The notes under the pieces: model-generated | Told to the model about the DNA's origin: nothing | Database searches by the model: none | The model's input: the letters and a program-made list of their open reading frames with translations, nothing else | Assembly (NCBI GenBank): GCA_022822405.1 | Contig: JAJEBT010000038.1 | Span: 1-64,000, forward strand | Length of the DNA stretch: 64,000 nucleotides | Reading direction: 5' to 3' | DNA from: Alphaproteobacteria bacterium | GTDB taxonomy: Bacteria; Pseudomonadota; Alphaproteobacteria; MPNO01; UBA830 | Shown here: positions 26,478-34,897 of the stretch, one piece after another | Position numbering within the stretch: position 1 is the first letter of the stretch | Layout: the number at the start of each line of letters is the position of its first letter | Position numbers and translations under genes: made by a program

Positions 26478-27890
26478 CTACAGGTAGTCCTCGAGCCTGA
26501 CCTTTCCCCAGTTCAGGGGGAACGCCTGCCGGAAGTCGTCGCCGCCGCGGTGGGGTTTGGCCGTAGCGTCGATGCCGATCTTGCCGACGAGGCGAAACGG
26601 TTCGTGGCCGGGCAGCGGTTCGGCGGACGGGTCGTAGGGAGAACCGCGCGTGCCGGGCACGATGATGATGTCGCGCGCCGGGTCGACCCGCGTCGCCATG
26701 GCGTGATAGACGGCGCCGGGATCGTCGGGGCTGGTATCCGGGCTGACGGCGACCACCATCTTGGTGTTCAGCCAGGGCGCGCCCATGGTCTGCATCAGGG
26801 CATCGTTGATCAGCCCCGGCCGCGGGTAGTCGAGCTGCAGGACACAGCTCAGCGCGGCGCCCCATGGCGGAAACCGCACGTCGCGGACATCGAGGCCGAT
26901 CTCGGTCAGGCGGTTGTAGAGCACCGCCTCGTGGCACAGGCGGGGCAGGGTCTGGTGGTCCGTATCGGGAACCGTCTGGTGGTTCCTGTAGATGGGGCGT
27001 CCTGCCCGCATCGTGATGGCCCTGACCTCGATCGCGGGTATGTCCTGCCGCGCGGGAAGGAAATATCCGCTCGGCGCGTTGACGCCGCCGGCGCTGCGCG
27101 TGCCGGAGAGGTCGACCACGGCCTCGACCACGATCTCCGCGTGCGCCGGCACGAGAAGGTCGATGGTCTCGCACGGCGTCATCTCGATGTCCTGGTCCAT
27201 CACGGTGCCGACCATCTCGAGTTCGCCCCAGAGGTCCATGTGCATGCCCGAGAAATTGGCCATGATCTCGTAGGCGGGATGGAGGCCGAAGACGATGGCG
27301 ATCGGCATCTCCTCAAGCCCCGCATCGCGGTACTTGCGCATGATGATGTGGGTGTGCGGCGTTGCGAAGCTGATCACGCCGTGGCGCGGGCCGAGCGGCG
27401 TGGTGCCGGCGTGGGACGAGTTGTAGAAACCGGTCTCCGGATCCTTCACGACGTTCATCGCCGAAATGTAGCGCTGGCCTTCCTCGGCAGAATGGACCGG
27501 CACCGGAAGGTCGAGCCAGTTGGCGTCGTCGCCGAGGCGGATGATCTCCTTCACGGGCCCGGTGGCGACCTCGACGAAACCGCGGGGCGGCATGCGGAGG
27601 CGCTGCGCCAGCGTCGGCAGGTAGTCTTCCTGCTCGACCCCGAGGGCGCGGCACTGCGACCACCGGTGCTTGACCAGAATGTCGCAGATCCGGAAATCCG
27701 GATATTCCGTTATGTTCTCGAACAGCACCGGCCCCTCGGACTGCGCCGACAGCGCGCCGATATTGTCGATCGAGACCGGCCGCTCTACGACCGTCAGGAT
27801 GTCGCTGTTGCTTTCGAGGTAACCGCGAAGGTCGCGGTCGAGGGCGCGGTTGCTGCCGCAGCCGGGCCGGGAAGCGCTGTCGCCTGCCAT
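26478..27890 (-). CDS. UbiD-family (de)carboxylase
   Basis: Predicted prenyl-FMN-dependent reversible decarboxylase of an aromatic or unsaturated acid, 470 residues. The family pattern is followed throughout: RDLRGYLES near the start, GPVLFENI, the central YNSSHAGTTPLGPRHGVISF where N-terminal-domain metal and phosphate contacts lie, PSGYFLPARQDIPAIEVRAIT and the late DVDP-like PDTSPDDPGAVYHAMATRVDPARDI. The prFMN synthase UbiX is not in this window. The gene starts 5 nt after the Rieske gene stop. It is a separate catabolic member rather than the ubiquinone enzyme, judging by context. Substrate unknown. Confidence 0.88.
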   Translation of the reverse strand: MAGDSASRPGCGSNRALDRDLRGYLESNSDILTVVERPVSIDNIGALSAQSEGPVLFENITEYPDFRICDILVKHRWSQCRALGVEQEDYLPTLAQRLRMPPRGFVEVATGPVKEIIRLGDDANWLDLPVPVHSAEEGQRYISAMNVVKDPETGFYNSSHAGTTPLGPRHGVISFATPHTHIIMRKYRDAGLEEMPIAIVFGLHPAYEIMANFSGMHMDLWGELEMVGTVMDQDIEMTPCETIDLLVPAHAEIVVEAVVDLSGTRSAGGVNAPSGYFLPARQDIPAIEVRAITMRAGRPIYRNHQTVPDTDHQTLPRLCHEAVLYNRLTEIGLDVRDVRFPPWGAALSCVLQLDYPRPGLINDALMQTMGAPWLNTKMVVAVSPDTSPDDPGAVYHAMATRVDPARDIIIVPGTRGSPYDPSAEPLPGHEPFRLVGKIGIDATAKPHRGGDDFRQAFPLNWGKVRLEDYL

Positions 27891-27895
27891 CGGCG

Positions 27896-28933
27896 CTACG
27901 CGGCCGCCGCGGTCCGCGCCTCGGTGCGGATCATGCGGTCGATCCTGCGGCGGAACAGGCCTGCCGACGCGTCGAGGTCAAGGCCGATCTTGCCGCGGCC
28001 CGAATGACGGTCCTCCTGCTGCTGGATGGCCTCGAGAATCTCCTTGTCCTCGGCGAAGGCGATGCGGAACTGCTCGCTGATGCGTTCGCCGGCCCCGTCG
28101 TCGCCGATGTCGAAATCCCTGACATGGAGCCAGCGATCGATCGTCCGGTCTTCCGTGACCGGCGTCATGAAGTGGCAGGAAAAGATCTGGACGCGCCGTT
28201 CGCCGCCCCCTTCGAACCCGCCGGTTCCCGCGCCCGCGCCGCCGAAATCGATGATGGATGTCGACGGCGCATACATCAGGTAGCGCTGCCACATGTCGAC
28301 CCGGCTGTCGTCGTTGTTCACCGCCCGGATGAATCCGGTGGGCGCCGAATCGGATGTCAGGCGCTCGGTCAGGACGCCCCAGGAGGTTTCCCGATGCGTG
28401 ACCGGCGCATTGATCTCGTCGGGGTTGCCCAGCGTCGACGGATGGACGTAGTTGACGTGGGTGGGATCGCAGAGATTGTCGCACAGCAGAAGATAGTTGG
28501 CCGTCACGTCGAGCGCGTCACCGTGGGCGACGGCCCAGTCGTCCTGATGGTATTCGGGCAGGTCGTAGATCTCCGACTCGTCCGCCCGGCTGGCGTCTCC
28601 CATCCAGATCCAGACGAGGCCCATTCGCTCGGCAACCGGATAGGCGCGCACCGCGCATTTTGCGGGAGGGGCGTCCTGGGTCGGGGCGCCCACACAGCCG
28701 CCGCCGCCGTCGAATGTCAGGCCGTGATAGCCGCACTGCAGGTTGTCGCCGCGGACGCGTCCCTTCGAGAGCGGCAGGAAACGGTGTGGACAAAGGTTCT
28801 CGAGGGCGCGCGGCTGCCCGTCCGCGCCGCGCCACAGCACGACCTCATCGCCAAGAATTGTCGCGGCGAGCGGCGAATCCCCGAGGTCGCGCGCGAAACT
28901 CGCCACGTACCACGCGTTGCGGACAAACGGCAT
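27896..28933 (-). CDS. Rieske [2Fe-2S] oxygenase, VanA-type terminal subunit
   Basis: Aromatic-ring hydroxylating or O-demethylating oxygenase, 345 residues from the ATG at 28933 (GGGAGG 6 nt upstream; 28936 also possible). The Rieske site is Cys48-Pro-His50 and Cys67-Gly-Tyr-His70. The mononuclear iron site is in CDNLCDPTHVNYVH (His159, His164), bridged by D152/N153. It is the small homotrimeric VanA/DdmC type, which needs a separate reductase. No VanB-like reductase lies nearby; a nitroreductase-like flavoprotein gene is immediately upstream. UbiD follows 5 nt later. Confidence 0.92.
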   Translation of the reverse strand: MPFVRNAWYVASFARDLGDSPLAATILGDEVVLWRGADGQPRALENLCPHRFLPLSKGRVRGDNLQCGYHGLTFDGGGGCVGAPTQDAPPAKCAVRAYPVAERMGLVWIWMGDASRADESEIYDLPEYHQDDWAVAHGDALDVTANYLLLCDNLCDPTHVNYVHPSTLGNPDEINAPVTHRETSWGVLTERLTSDSAPTGFIRAVNNDDSRVDMWQRYLMYAPSTSIIDFGGAGAGTGGFEGGGERRVQIFSCHFMTPVTEDRTIDRWLHVRDFDIGDDGAGERISEQFRIAFAEDKEILEAIQQQEDRHSGRGKIGLDLDASAGLFRRRIDRMIRTEARTAAAA

Positions 28934-29061
28934 CATGCACCTCCCGTCAGACGTCGGGCGCCGGATGATCGGCCTGGAAACCGGGTATCATGCCCGGAAC
29001 ATGGAGATTGTTGTGTGCGGCGTCAATGTCCGGTCCGGTTTCAGGTGGCTCCGGGCCGCGG

Positions 29062-29895
29062 TCACGACAGTTCGAAGCCGCGGTTGCGGAGGAATTCGGC
29101 GAACCCCGGGCGTTCGGCGACGGAAAGCTGGCGGGCGGCGTTTTCCGACCAGGTGCAGGAGTCCGAGACGCCGTACCTGTCGGTGTGGCGCTGGCTGGCG
29201 GGCGCGATCGGAGCGGCGGCGTGGCGTTGCGCGTCATAGGCCTCTATGGCGGCTTCGAGATCCCGGTCGTCATATTCTTCGCGATGGACCACGACCTCTG
29301 CCGGCAGGCGGGCGTTCATGCGGCCGTCCCAGGCTGGCCACCCGAGGGTCAGCCCCGCGACCGGAAACACGCCGTTCGGCAACGCCAGCGCTTCGGAGAA
29401 TTCCTCGATCCGGTTGCGCACGTCGCTGATCGGCGCGCAGCCGAGTCCGGCGGCCTCGGCTGCGGTCACGAAACACTGCATCGCCATGGCGGCGTCCACC
29501 ACGGCATTGAGAAATCCGTCCATGCTGTTGTTCGAGAACGCGTGGCCGCGGAATCCGGCGATTCGCTGCATGCGCCGCATGTCGGCGCAGAACGTCAGGA
29601 AGACCGGGCAGTATCTCAGATGCCCGGTGTCGGGGCAGATCTCGGCGAGCCGCATGAGACGGTCATGTTCAGTCGTGACGACGATCGAGTATTGCTGCAG
29701 GTTCGACTTGGTGGGCGCCGACTGGGCGCAGGCGAGGAGAACGTCGAGGATCTCTTCGGACACGGGCGCGTCCGTATAGCGCCGGATGCAGCGGCGCGAC
29801 AGGAGTCCCGCCAGCGTCTCGCCCGCCGGATCGATGTCGTCCGGCCCGGTATCATGGCCGTAGCGTTCGTTCAGCAGTCGGCGGGTTGCAGTCAT
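29062..29895 (-). CDS. nitroreductase-family flavoprotein
   Basis: FMN-dependent oxidoreductase, 277 residues, of the NfsA/Frp-like group. FMN-binding elements are SRRCIRRYTDAPVSEE near residue 35, SAPTKSNLQQYSIVV, and GLGCAPISDVRNRIEEFSEALALP, with the short NGVFPVAGLTLGWPA near the end. GAGAGGA precedes the ATG at 29895; a longer start at 29958 is weaker. It is the first gene of the putative Rieske-UbiD-CMD operon, 128 bp upstream of the oxygenase. It could deliver electrons or free reduced flavin, but that is only inferred from position. Confidence 0.85.
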   Translation of the reverse strand: MTATRRLLNERYGHDTGPDDIDPAGETLAGLLSRRCIRRYTDAPVSEEILDVLLACAQSAPTKSNLQQYSIVVTTEHDRLMRLAEICPDTGHLRYCPVFLTFCADMRRMQRIAGFRGHAFSNNSMDGFLNAVVDAAMAMQCFVTAAEAAGLGCAPISDVRNRIEEFSEALALPNGVFPVAGLTLGWPAWDGRMNARLPAEVVVHREEYDDRDLEAAIEAYDAQRHAAAPIAPASQRHTDRYGVSDSCTWSENAARQLSVAERPGFAEFLRNRGFELS

Positions 29896-30191
29896 GGCGG
29901 GGTTTCCTCTCGGATCTCGGGGCGTCCCTTCGGGCCGGCCGCGGTCGCGCGCCGTCATCGTCCGCAGTATAGGCCCGGCGCGCCCCCGGCGTCATTCGGC
30001 CCCGGGGCCGCGCGGGGTCCCGCAATGGCGGAGCCGGCCCCTTGAGTCCGCTGCCGCGAACATTGTAGTCTGACCGCCGATTCTGGGAGCGCGCACCGGC
30101 GCTGTTTGGGGCCTCCGGACATGAATTTTCTCCTGCCACCAGCCGCCTTCGACAAGGCGGGCGCGCATCGCGCCGGACCGGCGAAAGACGG

Positions 30192-30920
30192 ATGAGCGGC
30201 GCATCGGACACCGTCGTCGTTCACAGCTCGGACCTCCATGTCGACGATGGCCATACCGCGCGGAAATGGTCGGGCGACGGGACCGGGCCGCTGGCCGCGA
30301 TACTGCAGACCGCCCGCGTCCTCGATGCCGACGTCGTGCTCCTGACCGGTGACGTGTTCGATCACAACCGGTTGCCGCAGGGCCTTCTCGACAGGGCCGG
30401 CGACGTTCTCCGCCGCGCCCCCTGCCCGGTCGTCATGCTCCCCGGAAACCACGATCCGCTGATGGACGGATCGGTCTGGCACCGGGGCGGACTCGCGCGC
30501 GTCGAAGGGGTCCACGTGCTCGGCGTCGCGGGCGACAGGGCGACGTTTCCGGATCTCGAGCTGGAGATATGGGGGCGTGCGCACAGGGACTATTCCGACA
30601 TGGCCCCGCTCGCCGACCCCGGACCGCGGTCGACGCGCTGGCATGTCGTTGCCGGGCACGGACATTTTGTCGAGGATCGGCCGCCGGAAGGGGTGTTCGC
30701 CCCCTCCTGGCTGATTTCCAGCGCCGAGATCGAGGCCGCGGCGGCCGATTACGTTGCGCTCGGCCACTGGAACCGTGCCCAGCCCGTGGGCACCGGCAGG
30801 TTTCCGGCATGGTATTCGGGGTCGCCCGACCTCGCGCGGACGGTCAATCTGGTGCGGCTGACGGCCGCCGGCCAGGTCGAGGTGTCGCGCGAACCGGGTC
30901 GCGGGGCGCCGCCGGGCTGA
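30192..30920 (+). CDS. calcineurin-like metallophosphoesterase (SbcD/Mre11-like)
   Basis: A 242-residue binuclear-metal phosphoesterase. The five family motifs are visible: SSDLHVDDG (residues 12-20), LLTGDVFDHN, LPGNHDP, VVAGHGHF and YVALGHWNR. The N-terminal half resembles the nuclease core of SbcD/YfcE-type enzymes, but there is no capping domain and no SbcC partner, so DNA repair is not implied. Single gene, divergent from the nitroreductase gene and convergent with the second Rieske gene (37 bp apart). Substrate unknown. Confidence 0.85.
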   Translation: MSGASDTVVVHSSDLHVDDGHTARKWSGDGTGPLAAILQTARVLDADVVLLTGDVFDHNRLPQGLLDRAGDVLRRAPCPVVMLPGNHDPLMDGSVWHRGGLARVEGVHVLGVAGDRATFPDLELEIWGRAHRDYSDMAPLADPGPRSTRWHVVAGHGHFVEDRPPEGVFAPSWLISSAEIEAAAADYVALGHWNRAQPVGTGRFPAWYSGSPDLARTVNLVRLTAAGQVEVSREPGRGAPPG

Positions 30921-30957
30921 CGGCTTTCGTCCACGCGCGGCCGCGGCAGACGGGTCG

Positions 30958-32034
30958 TCAGGCCGCTTCGCGCTCCCTCGCCACGGCGTCCCCGATCATG
31001 CGGCGCAGCGTCAGTCCCGGACCGTCGACATTGATGTCGAGCCAGTCCCGCGGCTTGTGGGCATGGCGATCCATGTTCGCCTGCTGTGCGGCGAGGATGT
31101 CGACGTCCTCCTGGAAGGCGCCCCGCAACTCGACGCGGAACATCTCGTCGACTTCCGGATCGTCAAGCGCGAAGTTCCGGGAATGGGCGTAGAAATACCA
31201 GCTCGTCCGGTCCGTCTCCGGCGTGATGGCATTCAGATTGAAGAACTCGAAGCCGCCGCCGTCCCGCCCTCCGGGCCCGCGGCCGATGGCAGCGGGATGA
31301 TCGCCCGGCTTCGCCCCGCAGCCCGCGGGCAGGCAGCCGACCCACACCGTGTTCAGGCTCGGAACCTGGGCCTCGGCGTACTGCCAGCGGTCGATGTTGC
31401 GGTCGAACCCGCCAAATCTCGCATAGAGCGGCGCCGGCGGGGAGTCCATGATCCAGCGGATCATGCGCACCGTCCTGTCGCCGCGGCTGGTCACGATGGG
31501 AAAATCCGGGACGGCGCCGGTGCCGATATTGCGGATGTGGACGTAGGCGAGATGGCTGAGGTCGAGGAGATTGTCGTTGAACAGCTCGTAGTGGCAGGCC
31601 ACGTGAAAGGGCGGGTCGCCCTTGACCACGCGCCATGCGGGATCGTCCATCACCTGCCAGTCGGGCAGAAGCGTCTCGTCGGCGTCTTCCGGCGTTCCCG
31701 CCCACAGCCAGACGATCTGGTATTTCTCGAGGATCGGCCAGGCGCGCACGGCGGCGCCGGGCGGTATCCTGGCCTGCCCGGGGACGCGGATGCAGCTGCC
31801 CGAGTCGTCGAAGGTGAACCCGTGATACCCGCACTCGATGGCGTCGCCATCGACACGTCCCCGCGAGAGCGGCAGGCCGCGGTGGCAGCAGCGATCCTCG
31901 AGGGCGACGGCCCGTCCGGCGCGGTTGCGGTAGAGCACGACGGGCTCGCCGAGCAGGGTCCGCGCCAGGGGCGTCTCGCTGACCTCGTGGTTCCAGGCCG
32001 CTGCATACCAAGCGTTGTGCAGGACGCCATCCAT
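30958..32034 (-). CDS. second Rieske [2Fe-2S] oxygenase, VanA-type terminal subunit
   Basis: A 358-residue terminal oxygenase of the same type as the one at 28 kb but clearly divergent. The Rieske ligands are Cys49/His51 and Cys68/His71 (ECGYHGFTF), and the mononuclear iron lies in FNDNLLDLSHLAYVH. The C-terminal part carries TSWYFYAHSRNF, usual in VanA/TsaM-like demethylases. ATG 32034 is preferred over 32055. No reductase or ferredoxin gene is beside it; the nearest [2Fe-2S] ferredoxin is at 39.8 kb. Monocistronic. Aromatic acid or methoxybenzoate substrates are typical for the group. Confidence 0.92.
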   Translation of the reverse strand: MDGVLHNAWYAAAWNHEVSETPLARTLLGEPVVLYRNRAGRAVALEDRCCHRGLPLSRGRVDGDAIECGYHGFTFDDSGSCIRVPGQARIPPGAAVRAWPILEKYQIVWLWAGTPEDADETLLPDWQVMDDPAWRVVKGDPPFHVACHYELFNDNLLDLSHLAYVHIRNIGTGAVPDFPIVTSRGDRTVRMIRWIMDSPPAPLYARFGGFDRNIDRWQYAEAQVPSLNTVWVGCLPAGCGAKPGDHPAAIGRGPGGRDGGGFEFFNLNAITPETDRTSWYFYAHSRNFALDDPEVDEMFRVELRGAFQEDVDILAAQQANMDRHAHKPRDWLDINVDGPGLTLRRMIGDAVAREREAA

Positions 32035-32078
32035 GGGTTTCGCACTCCGGAGCATGGGTTCGGCGGCAGATTACCCGG

Positions 32079-32107
32079 CTGACCGCGACATCCGCAATCC
32101 CTATAAT
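32079..32107 (+). promoter_or_regulatory. near-consensus sigma70 promoter of the 82-residue protein gene
   Basis: CTGACC (32079-32084) and a perfect TATAAT (32102-32107) are 17 bp apart. The ATG lies 30 bp after the -10 box and is preceded by GGAGGA. It is the best-matching promoter I see in the window. Confidence 0.65.
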
Positions 32108-32137
32108 GGGTTCGGCAGCGACGGAGGAGCAGCAGCA

Positions 32138-32386
32138 ATGCCGAGGTTTCATTCGCCGGATCTGGGCGCCAACCCGGAAAGCCCGTTTGCGCGGGACCAG
32201 TCGGACCGGCTCGTCCGCCGCGATTTCTGGCTCGGAATGAGCGACCGCTCCCTGGTCCTCGCGATGACCCAGGGTGTTGGCGCGGGGTTGTCGGCCGACG
32301 AGAAACGCGCGCATCTCGAGGACATCGGGCGCGCCCATCTCGTCGCGGAGGTCTGCGTCCAGGAAGTGATTCCGCCGCAGCGCTGA
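32138..32386 (+). CDS. small hypothetical protein, 82 residues
   Basis: I do not recognise this protein. It is 82 residues, soluble, without cysteine clusters (one Cys near the end), and predicted mostly helical in the second half (LSADEKRAHLEDIGRAHLVAEVC). The N-terminal half is Asp/Arg/Ser-rich with DFWLGMSDRSLV. GGAGGA before the ATG and a near-consensus promoter support a real gene. It is divergent from a Rieske oxygenase gene and convergent with a CoxL-like gene. It could be a small accessory or regulatory protein of either, but nothing in the sequence shows this. Confidence 0.7.
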   Translation: MPRFHSPDLGANPESPFARDQSDRLVRRDFWLGMSDRSLVLAMTQGVGAGLSADEKRAHLEDIGRAHLVAEVCVQEVIPPQR

Positions 32387-32442
32387 AGGCGGTCGGCAGC
32401 CCGGACGGGCGCCGCGGGTCTCTTCCGCCTCCGGGACCGCGC

Positions 32443-34794
32443 TCAGCGCGCCGCCGCCGCGCCTTCCCGTATCATCGTCCAGACCCTCTGCGGCGTGACG
32501 GGCATGTCGACATGCCGGACACCGTAGGGGCGCAGCGCATCCACGAAGGCGCTCACCAGGACGGCGAGGGCCGGCGTCGTTCCGCCTTCACCGCCGGCCT
32601 TGACGCCGAGCGGATTCGTCGGCGACGGAACCTCGTGGATGGCCGTCGCAAAGAGCGGATACTCGTCGGCCCGCGGCAAGTGGTAGTCCATGAACGAGCC
32701 TGCGAGCGGCTGGCCGGTCTCCGTGTCGATCGCGCAGATCTCGCCCAGCGCCTCGCCGGCCCCCTGAACGATTCCGCCATGGGTCTGCCCGTCGACGATG
32801 AGCGGATTGATCGCCCGCCCGACGTCGTCGACGGCCGTGTAGCGGACGATTTCGTAGGCCCCGGTCTCGGGATCGATCTCGATTTCGCAGACATGGCAAC
32901 CGTTCGGAAACACCGGGGTTTCCATCACGTTGTCGACGGTGACCGAGAGGCCGTCGGCGAATTCGTCCGGCACCCCGGGACGGTCGGGGATGTCGCGTGC
33001 GATGTCGAACAGCGTCACTGCCCGGTCGGTGCCGGCGATCCGGAAACTGCCGTCCGCGAACGCGATGTCATCTTCGGCGGCCTCGAGCATCAGCGCGGCG
33101 AGTTTCCGCGCCCCGCGAATCAGGTCTTCGGACGCCTTCACGATGACGGTGCCCGCCATGCGCATCGACCGCCCCGAATGCGAACCGCCGCCGACCCTGA
33201 CGACGTCGGTGTCGCCGACGATCACCCTGATCCGTTCCACCGGCACGCCCAGCCATTCGGCGGCGACTTGCGCGAAGCTGGTCTCATGTCCCTGTCCGCT
33301 CGGCTGCGTGCCGATGACGAGATCGATATTGCCGTCGTCCCGCACCGTGAGGCCGGCCTGCTCGCGCGGCGTTCCGATCGACGATTCGACATAGGCCGCA
33401 ATGCCCCTGCCCAGAAGCCGCCCGCTTGCCTCCGCCGCGGTCTTGCGCGCGGCAAAGCCGTCCCAGTCGGCAAGACGCATCGCCATGTCCATGCCGGCAG
33501 GGTAATCGCCGCTGTCATAGGTCATTCCGACGGCGTTGGCATAGGGCATCTGTTGCGGCGTCACGAGGTTCCTGCGCCGCAGTTCGACCGCGTCGAGCCC
33601 GAGTTCGCGCGCCGCCGTCTCGACCAGCCTCTCGATCGCGAATGTCACTTCGGGACGGCCGGAACTGCGGTAGGCATTGGTCGGCGGCGTGTTGGTGAAG
33701 ACGGCGCGCGAGCGCAGCGACGCGGCCGGTATGTGGTAAGGCCCGGGGATGAGCCCCGATCCCTTGCTCAGCGGCGACAGCGAGACGGCGCGGGCGCCGA
33801 CATTGCTCAGGTTGTCGGCGCGCATGGCGAGAAAGCGGCCATCGCGGTCGAGCGCGAGCGACACGGCCGTGGTCAGGTCGCGTCCCTGGTAGTCGCTGAC
33901 GAAGGATTCGCTCCGCCGGCAGGTGAACTTGACCGGCCGCCCGAGCCTGCGGGATGCCCACGCCACCAGCGGAAACTCGACATAGAGCCGGTTGCGGGTC
34001 CCGAAATTGCCGCCGACATCCTTGGACACCACGCGGACGCTGTCCGGGTCGACACCGAGCACCAGGGCGATTTCCCGCTTCTGGCGCACCGATCCGCCGG
34101 ATCCCGCGTAGACGGTGTAGCGCCCGGTTTTGGGATCGAACGAACCGAGCGCCGACCGGGGTTCGAGCGGAACGCCGGTCACCCTCGGGACATGGATGTC
34201 CATCTCGACGACATGTGCCGCGGACCGGAACGCGGCATCGGTGGCGTCGGCGTCGCCGAAAAACGTCTCGATGAAAACGTTGCCGGGGGCCTCGGCCCAG
34301 AGGTTCGGGGCGTCCGGGGCCGCCGCCTCCCGCGCATCGGTCACCGGCGGCAGCGGCCGGTACTCGATCAGCACCCGTTCGGCGGCGTCCTCGGCCTGTT
34401 CCAGCGTCTCCGCCACGACGATCGCGAGCGCTTCACCGACATATCTCGCCTTGTCGACGGGCAACGGCATGTGCTCGCCGACGAACGGGTCCGTTCCACC
34501 GGGGCCATGGAGTTTCATGTCGTGCTTGGTCGACGGGAGCGGGTTGTGCGGGATCGGCGACAGCCCGTCCGCCGCGCAATCGGCGCCAGTGAAGACTCCG
34601 AGGACGCCGTCCGTCGATGCCGCGCCGGAGGTGTCGACGGAGTCCAGTTCGGCGTGGGCGAACGGGGAGCGGACGACGACCATCCACGCCTGGTCCGGGA
34701 GGCTCCAGTCGTCGCTGAAACGACCGTTGCCGGTCAGCAGCCGCGCGTCTTCCCGGCGCCGGACCGGCTGTCCGATCTTGCGGTATTCCGTCAC
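32443..34794 (-). CDS. xanthine dehydrogenase-family molybdopterin-binding subunit (CoxL-like, form II type)
   Basis: Large catalytic subunit of a molybdenum hydroxylase, 783 residues, GTG start. The N-terminal hammerhead domain (GQPVRRREDARLLTGNGRFSDD) is followed by the Moco domains. Active-site parts are GGNFGTRN, the loop NAYRSSGRPE (about residue 373) in place of the AYRCSFR loop of true CO dehydrogenases, SGQGHETSFAQ, and the catalytic glutamate in KAGGEGG (about 736). CO oxidation is therefore unlikely. The iron-sulfur (CoxS) and FAD (CoxM) subunits are not encoded beside it, which is unusual. Substrate unknown. Confidence 0.9.
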   Translation of the reverse strand: MTEYRKIGQPVRRREDARLLTGNGRFSDDWSLPDQAWMVVVRSPFAHAELDSVDTSGAASTDGVLGVFTGADCAADGLSPIPHNPLPSTKHDMKLHGPGGTDPFVGEHMPLPVDKARYVGEALAIVVAETLEQAEDAAERVLIEYRPLPPVTDAREAAAPDAPNLWAEAPGNVFIETFFGDADATDAAFRSAAHVVEMDIHVPRVTGVPLEPRSALGSFDPKTGRYTVYAGSGGSVRQKREIALVLGVDPDSVRVVSKDVGGNFGTRNRLYVEFPLVAWASRRLGRPVKFTCRRSESFVSDYQGRDLTTAVSLALDRDGRFLAMRADNLSNVGARAVSLSPLSKGSGLIPGPYHIPAASLRSRAVFTNTPPTNAYRSSGRPEVTFAIERLVETAARELGLDAVELRRRNLVTPQQMPYANAVGMTYDSGDYPAGMDMAMRLADWDGFAARKTAAEASGRLLGRGIAAYVESSIGTPREQAGLTVRDDGNIDLVIGTQPSGQGHETSFAQVAAEWLGVPVERIRVIVGDTDVVRVGGGSHSGRSMRMAGTVIVKASEDLIRGARKLAALMLEAAEDDIAFADGSFRIAGTDRAVTLFDIARDIPDRPGVPDEFADGLSVTVDNVMETPVFPNGCHVCEIEIDPETGAYEIVRYTAVDDVGRAINPLIVDGQTHGGIVQGAGEALGEICAIDTETGQPLAGSFMDYHLPRADEYPLFATAIHEVPSPTNPLGVKAGGEGGTTPALAVLVSAFVDALRPYGVRHVDMPVTPQRVWTMIREGAAAAR

Positions 34795-34897
34795 CCCGTC
34801 CCGTCCTGTCGGTTGTGGCGCCTGAAGCCGGCCCGGCCGCGTCGCCGCTGCCCTGGATTCGCGTTCGCGCCGGAGGCGGAGGCCGGTCCGGGCTCCT

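Noticed and set aside
30915-30962. CTGACG/CGTCAG inverted repeat between phosphoesterase and Rieske genes
   Set aside because: Six base pairs with a loop of more than 30 nt; it only reflects two TGA stops in similar context.
32380-32449. GCGCTGA/TCAGCGC inverted repeat at the end of the small ORF and the CoxL-like gene
   Set aside because: Loop of about 56 nt and seven base pairs centred on stop codons; not convincing as a terminator.
32443-34794. CO dehydrogenase (aerobic, CoxL) identity
   Set aside because: The diagnostic AYRCSFR loop is replaced by AYRSSGR and the CoxM/CoxS genes are absent, so CO oxidation is not claimed.
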